A stretch of 64,000 nucleotides of DNA. Origin: Georgenia wutianyii. GTDB lineage: Bacteria > Actinomycetota > Actinomycetes > Actinomycetales > Actinomycetaceae. Shown piece after piece: positions 56,412-64,000 of this stretch (position 1 is its first letter; each line of letters begins with the position of its first letter). A program made the translations under genes and the position numbers. The notes under the pieces are model-generated. The model had not been told where the DNA came from and searched no databases. It saw nothing but the letters and a program-made list of their open reading frames with translations. The stretch covers positions 1,922,001-1,986,000 of the forward strand of contig NZ_CP040899.1 in the NCBI RefSeq assembly GCF_006349365.1, read 5' to 3'.

Positions 56412-57223
56412 GCACCACCCGCCGGTCCCTGTCAGCTCCCGAGCCCTCGGTCCTGCGCGGCCGCGCGCTCGTCACCGGGGGCACCTCCGGCCTCGGGCTC
56501 GAGTTCGCCCGGGCGCTGGCCGCTCGCGGCCTCGCGGTCGTCCTCGTCGCACGTGACGAGCAGCGGCTCGAGAAGACGGCCGAGCAGCTGCGCTGGCGCT
56601 ACGGTGTCGAGGTGGAGACGCTGGCGGCCGACCTCTCCGCGCGCGACGACGTCGACGCCGTCGCCGCGCGGCTCGAGGACGCCGACTCCCCCGTCGACGT
56701 CCTCGTCAACAACGCCGGCCACGGCGTCCACACCCCGTTGCTCTCCGCCGACCTCACCGAGCTCGACCGCTCCCTGGAGGTCATGGTCCGCTCGGTCATG
56801 GTCCTCGGCGGCGCGGCCGGGCGGGCGATGGTCGCCCGCGGGCACGGCGCCATCATCAACGTCGCCTCGGTCGCCGGGCTCGTCCCCATGGGGGCCTACT
56901 CGGCGATCAAGTCGTGGGTGGAGACCTACTCGGAGTCCCTGTCGCTCGAGCTCGCCGGGACCGGCGTCCAGGCGACGGCGCTCCTGCCGGGCTGGGTGCG
57001 CACCGAGTTCCATGAGCGGGCCCGGATCCGCACGAGTGCCATCCCCGACGCCCTGTGGCTCGAGGCCGACCGGGTCGTCGCCGACGCCCTCGCCGACGTC
57101 GAGCGCGGCAAGGTCAAGACCATCCCCTCCCGACGCTTCCGCGCGATCGCCTTCCTCGCGCGCCACGCCCCGCGCCCGCTCATCCGGCGGGCCACCGCAG
57201 TGATCAGAGGAGGACGCTCGTGA
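56408..57223 (+). CDS. Short-chain dehydrogenase/reductase, candidate alkyl/acyl-DHAP reductase
   Basis: A 271-residue classical SDR. It has the cofactor motif VTGGTSGLGLEFARAL with a downstream RDEQRLEK arginine favouring NADP(H), the NNAGHGVHTPLL segment, a serine in NVASVAGLVPMG, and the catalytic YSAIK (Y164, K168). A C-terminal basic extension could be membrane-associated. The ATG overlaps the stop of the FAR-HAD gene, and GTG of the PlsC gene overlaps its own stop. In the operon context it is the natural candidate for reducing 1-alkyl-DHAP to 1-alkyl-glycerol-3-phosphate. That role is inferred. Confidence 0.85.
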   Translation: MSTTRRSLSAPEPSVLRGRALVTGGTSGLGLEFARALAARGLAVVLVARDEQRLEKTAEQLRWRYGVEVETLAADLSARDDVDAVAARLEDADSPVDVLVNNAGHGVHTPLLSADLTELDRSLEVMVRSVMVLGGAAGRAMVARGHGAIINVASVAGLVPMGAYSAIKSWVETYSESLSLELAGTGVQATALLPGWVRTEFHERARIRTSAIPDALWLEADRVVADALADVERGKVKTIPSRRFRAIAFLARHAPRPLIRRATAVIRGGRS

Positions 57224-57972
57224 GCGAGGACGCCACAGCCGAACACCCCCCGCGCCTGCGCCGCTACCACGCCCGCTGGCACCGCGGCCTGCGGTTCGTC
57301 GCGCAGCGCATGCTCCTGCGCCCCGTCGTCTCGGCGGTGACGACGACGACCGTCGAGGGCACCGACAACGTCGACGGCCTCAAGGGTCCGTTCATCCTCG
57401 TCGCCAACCACTGCAGCCACCTGGACACCGGCGTCCTCATCTCCCAGCTGCCCTACCGACTGACCAAGCGCCTCACCGTGGGCGCGGCGGCGGACTACTT
57501 CTACGCGCGCTGGTGGGTCAAGGCGATGACCTCGCTCTTCTTCAACACCTACCCGATCGAACGCACCGGGGGCACCGGCAAGGCGAAGGGCATGTCCCAG
57601 CGGCTGCTCAAGAGCGGCCTGCCGATCCTCCTGTTCCCCGAGGGCACCCGCTCCCGCGACGGCGTCATGCGCCGGTTCAAGCCGGGCGCGGCTGCCCTGA
57701 GCACGAGCACCGGGGTCCCGTGCCTGCCGGTCGCGCTCATCGGCACGCACGAGGCGATGCCCGTCGGCCGTTTCTGGCCGGTGCCGGGCCGCCCGCGCGT
57801 GCGCATCCTCGTCGGGCGCCCGATGCGCCCGCAGGCCGGGGAGTCGGTGCGCGAGTTCAGCGACCGGCTCGCCCAGCGGATCAGCACCATGCAGACCATG
57901 CAGACGCCGTACGTCGTCGGCGATGCGAGACGGGACGGCCACGGTCGCCGGTCCCAGGAGGAGGCTTCGTGA
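57220..57972 (+). CDS. PlsC-family acyltransferase
   Basis: A 250-residue membrane-associated acyltransferase. The catalytic HX4D block is NHCSHLDTGVLI, the acceptor-phosphate binding block is LFPEGTRSRDG, and a third conserved block is LPVALIGTHEAMPVG. Standard members acylate 1-acyl-glycerol-3-phosphate. In this operon acylation of DHAP or of alkyl-G3P is equally possible. AGAGGAGG precedes the GTG, which overlaps the SDR stop. A second PlsC is at the right edge of the window (63203), so this copy is probably pathway-specific. Confidence 0.9.
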   Translation: MSEDATAEHPPRLRRYHARWHRGLRFVAQRMLLRPVVSAVTTTTVEGTDNVDGLKGPFILVANHCSHLDTGVLISQLPYRLTKRLTVGAAADYFYARWWVKAMTSLFFNTYPIERTGGTGKAKGMSQRLLKSGLPILLFPEGTRSRDGVMRRFKPGAAALSTSTGVPCLPVALIGTHEAMPVGRFWPVPGRPRVRILVGRPMRPQAGESVREFSDRLAQRISTMQTMQTPYVVGDARRDGHGRRSQEEAS

Positions 57973-59657
57973 CGGGTGTGACGCACCAGAAGTGGTGGGG
58001 CTGGGGAGTCGAGGGAGTCGCGTTCGACCACAGCAACAAGCCGAAGATGGCGCCCTTCGTCCTCGACAGGATCGGCATCGACCTGTCCGCGCCCGGCACC
58101 CCGCCCCCGAGCTTCGAGGACCTCACCGTCCCCGCGCCGCGGCTGCCCGAGGAGCTCGCCGGTGAGCTGCGCGGTGCGCTCGGCGAGGACCACGTCGTCA
58201 CCGAGGACTTCGACCGCGTCGTCCACACGTACGGCAAGGGCCTGGTCGACCTCGTGAAGATCCGCGCGGGCCACCTCCCGCGCGTGCCCGACGTCGTCGT
58301 CTACCCGGGCAGCGAGGACGAGGTGCGCGCCGTCGTCGACGCCGTCGTCGCCGCGGACGCCGTGCTCATCCCCTTCGGCGGCGGGTCGAACATCACCGGC
58401 TCGCTCACCCCGTCAGCGGACGAGACCCGGCCGATCGTCTCCCTCGACCTCGGCCGCCTCAACCGCGTGCTCGAGGTCGACGAGGACGCCGGCCTGGCCC
58501 GGATCGAGGCCGGCGGCCTCGGACCGGACCTCGAGGAGCAGCTCAACGCGCGCGGCTGGACGATGGGCCACCAGCCCGACTCCTTCAAGCACTCGACGCT
58601 CGGCGGCTGGATCGCCACTCGCTCCTCGGGCATGCAGTCCGACAAGTACGGGGACATCGCCGACATCACGCGCGGCCTGCGCGTGGTCCTGCCCGGCAAG
58701 GTCGTGGTCCTGCGTCCGCTGCCCAGCACCTCCTCCGGGCCGAGCGTGCGCGAGATGATCATCGGCTCCGAGGGTCGTCTCGGGGTCATCACCGAGGCGT
58801 GGGTCCAGGTCCACCGTCTGCCGGAGAACCGCGAGATCATCGCCTACCTCTTCCCGAACTGGGGCAGTGCCATCCAGGCGATGCACGCGATCTCCGTGTC
58901 CGACGCCCAGCCCTCGGTCACCCGCGTCTCCGACGGCAACGAGACCGCCTTCTCCTTCTCCACCCAGAAGGCCTCGACCGGCACCAAGAAGATCGTCCAG
59001 GACGGGCTGTTCGGCTTCCTCGAGAAGCGCGGCTGGGACATGGACAAGGTCTGCCTCAGCTACGTCGGCTACGAGGGCGGCGCTGCCCGGGTGAAGGCGG
59101 ACAAGGCCGTCGTCGGCAGGATCGTGCGCGAGCACGGTGGGATCAAGCTCGGCAAGGGCCCCGGCGCGCTGTACGACCAGAAGAAGTTCGACACGCCCTA
59201 CATCCGTGACTTCCTGCTCGACATCGGCGCCCTCGCCGACGTCTCCGAGACCGCCATGCCGTGGTCGCGGATCATGGAGGTCTACCACCACACGACCCGC
59301 GCCGCCCGGGACGCGTTCGACTCCCTCGGCGTCCGCGGGTACATCATGTGCCACCTGTCGCACAGCTACCACGCGGGTGCGTGCCTGTACTTCACGTTCG
59401 CCCTCGTCGCGAGCAGCTCTGACATGGACGAGCAGCTGCGCCAGTACTGGACGGTGAAGAAGGCGATCCAGCAGTCGTTCGTCGACCACGGCGGGACGAT
59501 CTCCCACCACCACGGGGTGGGCACCGACCACGCGCACTGGCTGGAGGAGGACATCTCCCCCGCGGGCGTCGACCTCCAGGTCGCGCTCTTCCAGGGCACC
59601 GACCCGGGCCGCAACCTCAACCCCGGCACGATCCTGCCCGCCCACCGCGAGTGGTGA
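57969..59657 (+). CDS. agpS: Alkyl-dihydroxyacetonephosphate synthase-like FAD enzyme
   Basis: A 562-residue FAD-linked oxidase-family protein closely resembling human AGPS throughout. It has the N-terminal WWGWGVEG signature, the PCMH FAD-binding IPFGGGSNITGSLTP, QPDSFKHSTLGGWIATRSSG, IGSEGRLGVITEAW, the FAD C-terminal domain with ETAMPWSRIMEVYHHTTRAA, AGACLYFTF, and the active-site histidine triplet SHHHGVG (H513-H515). AGPS swaps the acyl chain of acyl-DHAP for a fatty alcohol, forming the ether bond. M. tuberculosis Rv3107c is a related actinobacterial protein. GTG overlaps the PlsC stop. The gene ends 10 bp before a strong palindromic hairpin. Confidence 0.9.
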   Translation: MTGVTHQKWWGWGVEGVAFDHSNKPKMAPFVLDRIGIDLSAPGTPPPSFEDLTVPAPRLPEELAGELRGALGEDHVVTEDFDRVVHTYGKGLVDLVKIRAGHLPRVPDVVVYPGSEDEVRAVVDAVVAADAVLIPFGGGSNITGSLTPSADETRPIVSLDLGRLNRVLEVDEDAGLARIEAGGLGPDLEEQLNARGWTMGHQPDSFKHSTLGGWIATRSSGMQSDKYGDIADITRGLRVVLPGKVVVLRPLPSTSSGPSVREMIIGSEGRLGVITEAWVQVHRLPENREIIAYLFPNWGSAIQAMHAISVSDAQPSVTRVSDGNETAFSFSTQKASTGTKKIVQDGLFGFLEKRGWDMDKVCLSYVGYEGGAARVKADKAVVGRIVREHGGIKLGKGPGALYDQKKFDTPYIRDFLLDIGALADVSETAMPWSRIMEVYHHTTRAARDAFDSLGVRGYIMCHLSHSYHAGACLYFTFALVASSSDMDEQLRQYWTVKKAIQQSFVDHGGTISHHHGVGTDHAHWLEEDISPAGVDLQVALFQGTDPGRNLNPGTILPAHREW

Positions 59658-59667
59658 GCTAGCCCCC

Positions 59668-59744
59668 GACCCACCCCTTCATCCCCGAGCGCTGGATCCT
59701 GCACGCGACGTGCACGATCCAGCGCTCGGCGGAAGGGGTGGGTC
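59668..59744. repeat. Dispersed long palindrome, copy B (77-bp hairpin)
   Basis: The core arms (59685-59704 and 59710-59729) repeat the CCGAGCGCTGGATCCTGCAC sequence of copy A at 6407-6459 with the same single mismatch. Here an outer pair GACCCACCCCTTC (59668-59680) with its exact complement (59732-59744) extends the stem. The element lies between the converging agpS-like and molybdopterin genes. A bidirectional terminator or REP-like role is likely. Confidence 0.82.
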
Positions 59745-59772
59745 GCACGCGGGACGCCGCTGCGTGCGCGGG

Positions 59773-60378
59773 CTACTCCTGGTAGCCGTAGCGCTCCTCG
59801 CGCCAGGCGTCACCGCGCAGGTGGTAGCCGCGCGACTCCCAGAAGCCGCGCTCGGGCTCGAGGGTGTAGTTCCACCCGCGGACCCACTTCGGGCCCTTCC
59901 ACGAGTACAGGTGGGGCAGGATCAGCCGCAGCGGCGCACCGCGCTCCTGGGTCAGCGGCTCGCCGGCGTGGTGGGTGGCGAGCACGGCCCGCGCCGACAT
60001 GAGGTCCTCGAGCCGGATGCTCGCGCTGTAGCCGAACTCCGCGAAGACGAGGACCTCGTCCACGCCGTCGGCGGGCGGCGCGGCCTCGACGAGGGCACGG
60101 GCCGAGACACCCGACCAGCTCTCGTCGAGCGTGCTCCACCGCGAGGAGCAGTGGAGGTCGGCGACGACCTCGAGCTGCGGGAGCCCGAGCACCTCCTCGA
60201 GCGAGAAGCGGTGCTCGCGGTTCTCGCGGGTCATCCCCCCGACCGTGAGGTCCCACCGGTCGGGCCGCGGACGGGGCACCGGCCCGTAGTGCATGACCGG
60301 CGCCTGCGCCAGGAGGTGCTGCCCCGGAGGCAGGCTGCGCTCCGGCGGCACGTCGATCGCCCCTGCGGTGCTCATCAT
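59773..60378 (-). CDS. Sulfite-oxidase-like molybdopterin-binding protein
   Basis: A 201-residue cytoplasmic protein of the oxidoreductase molybdopterin-binding (SUOX/YedY-like) fold. The Mo-ligand cysteine is C77 in VVADLHCSSRWS. Other conserved stretches are WDLTVGGMTRENREHRFSLE, GAPLRLILPHLYSWKGPKWV and the Trp/Arg-rich ending. There is no signal peptide, heme domain or dimerisation domain, so the electron partner and substrate are unknown. Two adjacent ATGs (60378 and 60375) could start it. Immediately upstream on the coding strand is a run of 11 G that takes the place of a ribosome binding site. It follows the DAHP synthase gene by 24 bp. Confidence 0.85.
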   Translation of the reverse strand: MMSTAGAIDVPPERSLPPGQHLLAQAPVMHYGPVPRPRPDRWDLTVGGMTRENREHRFSLEEVLGLPQLEVVADLHCSSRWSTLDESWSGVSARALVEAAPPADGVDEVLVFAEFGYSASIRLEDLMSARAVLATHHAGEPLTQERGAPLRLILPHLYSWKGPKWVRGWNYTLEPERGFWESRGYHLRGDAWREERYGYQE

Positions 60379-60379
60379 G

Positions 60380-60390
60380 CCCCCCCCCCC
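60380..60390 (-). repeat. G11 homopolymer at the ribosome-binding position
   Basis: Eleven consecutive C on the plus strand read as G11 one base before the ATGATG of the molybdopterin-protein gene. It is the longest homopolymer noticed in the window. It could act as the Shine-Dalgarno and change spacing by slippage. Confidence 0.85.
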
Positions 60391-60402
60391 GTCCGGTGTC
60401 CC

Positions 60403-61755
60403 TCAGGAGCCCCGCAGCATCTCCGCGACGGCGAACGCCATCTCGAGCGACTGCTGGTGGTTGAGCCGAGGGTCGACGAGCGTCTCGTAACGACGGCTGA
60501 GCGCGCCCTCGTCGATGTCCTCGCCACCGCCGAGAATCTCGGTGACGTCGTCACCGGTGAGCTCGACGTGGAGCCCGCCGGGCACGGTGCCGGCCTGCTC
60601 GTGGGACTCGAAGAAGCCGCGGACCTCGTCCAGGACGACGTCGAAGCGGCGGGTCTTGTACCCGCTCGGCGAGGCGAAGGTGTTGCCGTGCATCGGGTCG
60701 CACACCCACGTCACCGGGCTGCCCTCGCGGGCGACGGCGGACAGCAGGTCCGGCAGCACCTCGCGGATGCGACCGGCGCCCATGCGGGTGATGAACGTGA
60801 GCCGGCCGGGCTCGCCGTCGGGGTTGAGCCGCTCCTGCAGCGCGAGGGCGGTCTCCGGCGTCGTCGTCGGGCCGAGCTTGACGCCGATCGGGTTGCGCAC
60901 CCGGGAGAGGAGGTCCACGTGCGCGCCGTCGATCTCGCGCGTGCGCTCCCCGATCCACAGGAAGTGCGCCGAGGTGTTGTACGGCAGGCCGGTGCGCGAG
61001 TCGATGCGCGTCATCGCCCGCTCGTAGTCGAGCAGCAGCGCCTCGTGGCTGGAGTAGAAGTCGACGGTCTTCAGCGCGTCGAAGTCGGCGCCGGCAGCCG
61101 CCATGAAGCGCACCGCCCGGTCGATCTCGGCGGCCAGCGCCTCGTAGCGCTTGTAGGCCGGGTTGGAGGTGAAGCCGCGGTTCCACTCGTGGACGCGGCG
61201 CAGGTCGGCGAAGCCACCCCAGGTGAACGCCCGGATGAGGTTGAGCGTCGTCGCCGAGCGGTGGTAGGAGCTGAGCAGCCGGTTGGGGTCGGGCACCCGC
61301 GACTCCGGCGTGAAGGCGTGGCCGTTGACGGCGTCGCCCCGGTAGGCGGGCAGCTCGACGCCGTCGCGCTCCTCCATCGTGTTGCTGCGCGGCTTGGCGT
61401 ACTGCCCGGCCATGCGGCCCATCTTGATGATCGGGAGGCTGGCGCCGTAGGTGAGGACGACCGCCATCTGCAGGATGGTGCGGATCTTGTTGCGGATGTT
61501 GTCCGCCGTCGACTCCGCGAAGGTCTCGGCGCAGTCGCCACCCTGGAGGAGGAACGCCTCACCGCGCGAGGCCTTGGCCAGCTCCTCGCGGAGCTTGTCC
61601 GCCTCGCCGGCGAAGACGAGCGGCGGATAGGTCGCCAGCTCCTCGGTGACCGCGCGCAGCTCCTCGGCGCTGCGCCACTCCGGCTGCTGGGAAGCCGGAA
61701 GGTCGCGCCAGTTGTCCAACCCACGAAGGACCGCGGGATCAGCCTCGATAGTCAC
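60403..61755 (-). CDS. aroG: Class II 3-deoxy-7-phosphoheptulonate (DAHP) synthase
   Basis: A 450-residue plant/actinobacterial-type (AroA-II) DAHP synthase joining PEP and erythrose-4-phosphate in the first shikimate step. Conserved blocks include LQGGDCAETFAEST with the metal-binding cysteine, KMGRMAGQYAKPRS, HFLWIGERTREIDGAHVDLL, GVKLGPTT and WVCDPMHGNTF. The length is close to M. tuberculosis AroG (462). The GTG start has TATCCT (61763-61768) seven bases upstream and no Shine-Dalgarno, so the mRNA is probably leaderless. Feedback sites cannot be judged. Confidence 0.96.
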   Translation of the reverse strand: MTIEADPAVLRGLDNWRDLPASQQPEWRSAEELRAVTEELATYPPLVFAGEADKLREELAKASRGEAFLLQGGDCAETFAESTADNIRNKIRTILQMAVVLTYGASLPIIKMGRMAGQYAKPRSNTMEERDGVELPAYRGDAVNGHAFTPESRVPDPNRLLSSYHRSATTLNLIRAFTWGGFADLRRVHEWNRGFTSNPAYKRYEALAAEIDRAVRFMAAAGADFDALKTVDFYSSHEALLLDYERAMTRIDSRTGLPYNTSAHFLWIGERTREIDGAHVDLLSRVRNPIGVKLGPTTTPETALALQERLNPDGEPGRLTFITRMGAGRIREVLPDLLSAVAREGSPVTWVCDPMHGNTFASPSGYKTRRFDVVLDEVRGFFESHEQAGTVPGGLHVELTGDDVTEILGGGEDIDEGALSRRYETLVDPRLNHQQSLEMAFAVAEMLRGS

Positions 61756-61788
61756 GCGGGCAAGGATACGTGAGGTCCGGAAAGTGGA

Positions 61789-61831
61789 ACGCCGCCGGTC
61801 CGCACCGTGGGAACGGTGGGACCGGCGGCGT
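61789..61831 (-). terminator. Hairpin downstream of the phosphofructokinase gene
   Basis: Perfect 13-bp arms ACGCCGCCGGTCC (61789-61801) and its complement (61819-61831) enclose a further 6-bp stem, CACCGT/ACGGTG, with a small loop. The result is a stem of about 19 bp with one bulge, starting 22 bp after the gene's stop. Confidence 0.82.
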
Positions 61832-61852
61832 GGACAGCCGGGGTCGAGCGGC

Positions 61853-63082
61853 TCAGTGCTCGGCGGCGGGAGCGGCCTCGACCGACTGCCCGATGCTGCC
61901 CATGAGCTCGGTGAACCACGGCTGGGTGATGTCGAACGCCTTGCCGCCGGCGATCCGCGGGAACGGGATCGTCGTCAGCTCGTCGTTGTTCTCCTCGTCG
62001 TGGCCGATGACGCCGGAGACGTCCGCGAGGGCGCTGTCGACGGCCTTGTGCACCATCGTGCGGATGAGCTCGAGGTCGCGCTCGTTGGCCGGGGCCGAGC
62101 GGGAGAAGTAGCCGGACTTCTGGACCATGACCTTCTCGGCGCCGATGAGCTCGGCGAACTGCTTGGCGAACCACTGGCCGGGGTTGATGGTGTCGAGCTT
62201 GACGTGGCCGAACGGGTCGCGCTGGACCTCCTCGCCCTTCGCCTCGAGCTCGGCGACGATCTCGGGCACGCCCGCACCCTCGGACAGGAAGATGTTGACG
62301 TTGCCGAGCTCGTCCATGACGCCGCGCAGGCGGGCGGCCTCACCCTCGAGGTCGAGCTTCATCTCGGGCACGAAGACGGCGTGGACGTCCCACCGCTCCT
62401 TGACCAGGCCGGCGGTCGGGTTCCACTCGGGCTGCTCGGCGACCCACTGGTGGTACTCACGCGCCGCGGCGGCGGTGAGCCAGCCGCAGTGGCGGCCCAT
62501 GACCTCGTGGACGATGAGCATGCGCGGGTTGGAGCGGTGCTCGCCGATGATGTTCTGCGCGAAGCGGCTGGCCTGCTCGGCGGCGGTGTAGGCGCCGAGG
62601 GACTGGCGGATCGGGATGATGTCGTTGTCGATCGTCTTCGGCAGGCCGACCACCGCCATGTGGTAGCCGTTGTCCTCGAGGTAGGCGGCGAGGTCCGCGG
62701 CGGTGGTGTTGGTGTCGTCGCCACCGATGGTGTGCAGGACGTCGACGCCGTCGGCGCGCAGCTGCTCGGCGGCGACCTTGAGCGGGTCGTCACCCTCCTT
62801 GACGAGCCCGCGGTCGACGAGGTTCTTCACGTTGGTGAGCTTGACGCGGCTGTTGCCGATGGGGCTGCCACCGAACTTGTGCAGGACGTGCGCGTGGGCG
62901 CGCGCCTCCTCGTCGATGACGATCTTCGTGCCGGTGAGCAGGCCGTGGTAGCCGTACTCGTAGGCGATGATCTCCACGTCCGGCGCCACCTCGGTGTAGC
63001 GCTCGATCAGGCCTCCGACGGCGGAGGACAGGCAGGGGGCGAAGCCTCCCGCGGTGAGCAGGGCGACACGGCGAACGGACAT
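61853..63082 (-). CDS. pfp: Phosphofructokinase with pyrophosphate-type active site
   Basis: A 409-residue group-III PFK family protein. The phosphoryl-donor motif reads IGGDDTNT (120-126), with Asp123 where ATP enzymes have Gly, and GLPKTIDNDI has Lys149 where they also have Gly. Both changes mark PPi-dependent enzymes (PPi--fructose-6-phosphate 1-phosphotransferase). The substrate loop follows with the catalytic TIDND aspartate and VMGRHCGWL. A PPi enzyme is reversible and saves ATP during fermentation. AAAGG precedes the ATG. A strong hairpin follows the stop. Confidence 0.93.
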   Translation of the reverse strand: MSVRRVALLTAGGFAPCLSSAVGGLIERYTEVAPDVEIIAYEYGYHGLLTGTKIVIDEEARAHAHVLHKFGGSPIGNSRVKLTNVKNLVDRGLVKEGDDPLKVAAEQLRADGVDVLHTIGGDDTNTTAADLAAYLEDNGYHMAVVGLPKTIDNDIIPIRQSLGAYTAAEQASRFAQNIIGEHRSNPRMLIVHEVMGRHCGWLTAAAAREYHQWVAEQPEWNPTAGLVKERWDVHAVFVPEMKLDLEGEAARLRGVMDELGNVNIFLSEGAGVPEIVAELEAKGEEVQRDPFGHVKLDTINPGQWFAKQFAELIGAEKVMVQKSGYFSRSAPANERDLELIRTMVHKAVDSALADVSGVIGHDEENNDELTTIPFPRIAGGKAFDITQPWFTELMGSIGQSVEAAPAAEH

Positions 63083-63202
63083 CGCGGAACCTTTCGGGTC
63101 GAGGGCGGCCGCTCGGGCGGCCGGCGAGCGGGTGCTCGCGCGCTCCGTCCAGTGTAGTTGCGTGGGGGCGAGGCGGCCGGGACCGTCTACCCGGCGGACC
63201 GT

Positions 63203-64000
63203 CTACCCGGCGGACGACGGCGGCTGGTCGCCGATGGGGCCGTGGTCCTCGCCCTCGTCCGCCTCCTGCGCCGCGGCCTCGAGCAGCTCCTTGCCGTGCA
63301 CGAGCTCCTGCTCGGTGGGCTCGGGGACCCCGGTCGCGGGGACCCGCCGCCCGCCCGGTGCCGCCGGGCCGCCGCTCGGCCGCCCGGCCGCAGCCTTGGC
63401 CTTGGCCTTGACCGTCGCCGCGTACTGGTCGACGTACTCCTGGCCGGAGAGCCGCATGATCTCGTACATGATCTCGTCGGTCACCGAGCGCAGGACGAAC
63501 CGGTCGTCCTCGAGCCCTGCGTAGCGGCTGAAGTCGAGCGGCTCACCGATGACGACGCCGATCGGGCGCAGTCGCGGGATGCGGGTGCCGATGGGCTGGG
63601 CGATGTTCGTGCCGATCATCGCCACCGGGATCACCGGCGCCCCGGACTGCAGTGCGAGACGTGCCACACCGGTCTTGCCGCGGTAGAGCCGCCCGTCGGG
63701 GCTGCGGGTGCCCTCGGGGTAGATGCCGAACAGCTCCCCTTCCTGCAGCCTGCGCAGGCCGGTGTTGAGCGCCGCCTCGCTCGCCTTGCCGCCGCTGCGG
63801 TCCACCGGGATGGTGCCGACCCCGCGCATGAACCCGGCGACGAGCTTGCCCTTGACGCCGCTGCCGGTGAAGTAGTCCTGCTTGCCGAGGAAGACGACCG
63901 ACCTGCGCAGCATGAGCGGCAGGAAGAAGGAGTCGATGACGGCGAGGTGATTGCTCGCGAGGATCGCGGCGCCATGGTCGGGCACGTGCTCGGCGCCTCT
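63203..64000 (-). CDS. plsC: 1-acyl-sn-glycerol-3-phosphate acyltransferase family protein (N-terminus beyond window)
   Basis: The frame continues past the right edge, and 265 residues are visible. Catalytic HX4D is SNHLAVIDSFFLPL and the phosphate-binding block is IYPEGTRSPDGRLYRG, followed by PVIPVAMIGTN. A Lys/Ala/Pro-rich acidic tail of about 70 residues, longer than usual, ends the protein. It should acylate lysophosphatidate at the membrane for phospholipid synthesis. The ATG at 63985 is internal, since homology to the family continues upstream of it (EHVPDHG). Confidence 0.88.
   Translation of the reverse strand, partial: RGAEHVPDHGAAILASNHLAVIDSFFLPLMLRRSVVFLGKQDYFTGSGVKGKLVAGFMRGVGTIPVDRSGGKASEAALNTGLRRLQEGELFGIYPEGTRSPDGRLYRGKTGVARLALQSGAPVIPVAMIGTNIAQPIGTRIPRLRPIGVVIGEPLDFSRYAGLEDDRFVLRSVTDEIMYEIMRLSGQEYVDQYAATVKAKAKAAAGRPSGGPAAPGGRRVPATGVPEPTEQELVHGKELLEAAAQEADEGEDHGPIGDQPPSSAG

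Overview
The window is very GC-rich. Its gene order and families point to an actinobacterium of the order Micrococcales, probably a facultatively anaerobic Cellulomonas- or Georgenia-like organism; the genus is a guess. The main evidence is a long block that parallels the Mycobacterium tuberculosis Rv2680-Rv2703 region: DUF3000, ribonuclease D/HRDC, dxs, a TRAM RNA methyltransferase, an APC-type permease, two TrkA proteins, DUF3159, OB-fold, DUF3710, dut, DUF3093, DUF4193, inositol monophosphatase and sigA. The micrococcal insertions into that block are sepH, tdk, a phosphodiesterase, a GNAT/acyl-CoA ligase, parC and parE. A second block parallels Rv2173-Rv2176: polyprenyl synthetase, an Rv2175c-like protein and a PknL-position kinase.

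Layout. 1-4.2 kb: TetR/VOC pair with duplicated operators, an ATP-grasp ligase, DUF3000 and RNase D. 4.3-9.8 kb: an orphan FadB followed on the other strand by pyruvate formate-lyase and its activase, lying between RNase D and dxs. 10-23 kb: dxs, aconitase, RNA methyltransferase/permease, K+ uptake regulators and dut cluster. 23-33 kb: IMPase, sepH, tdk, phosphodiesterase, Pat-like enzyme and parC. 33-44 kb: an 18-bp inverted repeat array, three paralogous double-GNAT proteins around parE, a flotillin, a TipA-type regulator and sigA. 44-51 kb: stress protein, DUF4192, prenyl synthetase, Rv2175c-like protein, LysM/transglycosylase, a second 18-bp array and a PASTA kinase. 51-54 kb: anaerobic ribonucleotide reductase nrdDG behind a paired NrdR-box-like operator. 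54-59.7 kb: a four-gene translationally coupled operon. 59.8-64 kb: a molybdopterin enzyme, class II DAHP synthase, PPi-type phosphofructokinase and the start of a PlsC.

Physiology. Pyruvate formate-lyase, class III ribonucleotide reductase and a phosphofructokinase with pyrophosphate-type residues fit fermentative growth without oxygen. The most striking system is the 54.1-59.7 kb operon. It encodes a fatty acyl-CoA reductase fused to a HAD domain, an SDR reductase, a PlsC acyltransferase and a close relative of alkyl-DHAP synthase. Together these match the four chemical steps of the eukaryotic/myxobacterial ether-lipid pathway. That assignment is inferred from family membership and operon structure.

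Non-coding structure. Two loci 15 kb apart carry arrays of 18-bp units in two opposing arms. Two convergent gene ends carry the same long palindrome. Many genes have a TANNNT hexamer 6-7 nt before the start codon, which suggests leaderless mRNAs and was used to choose starts.
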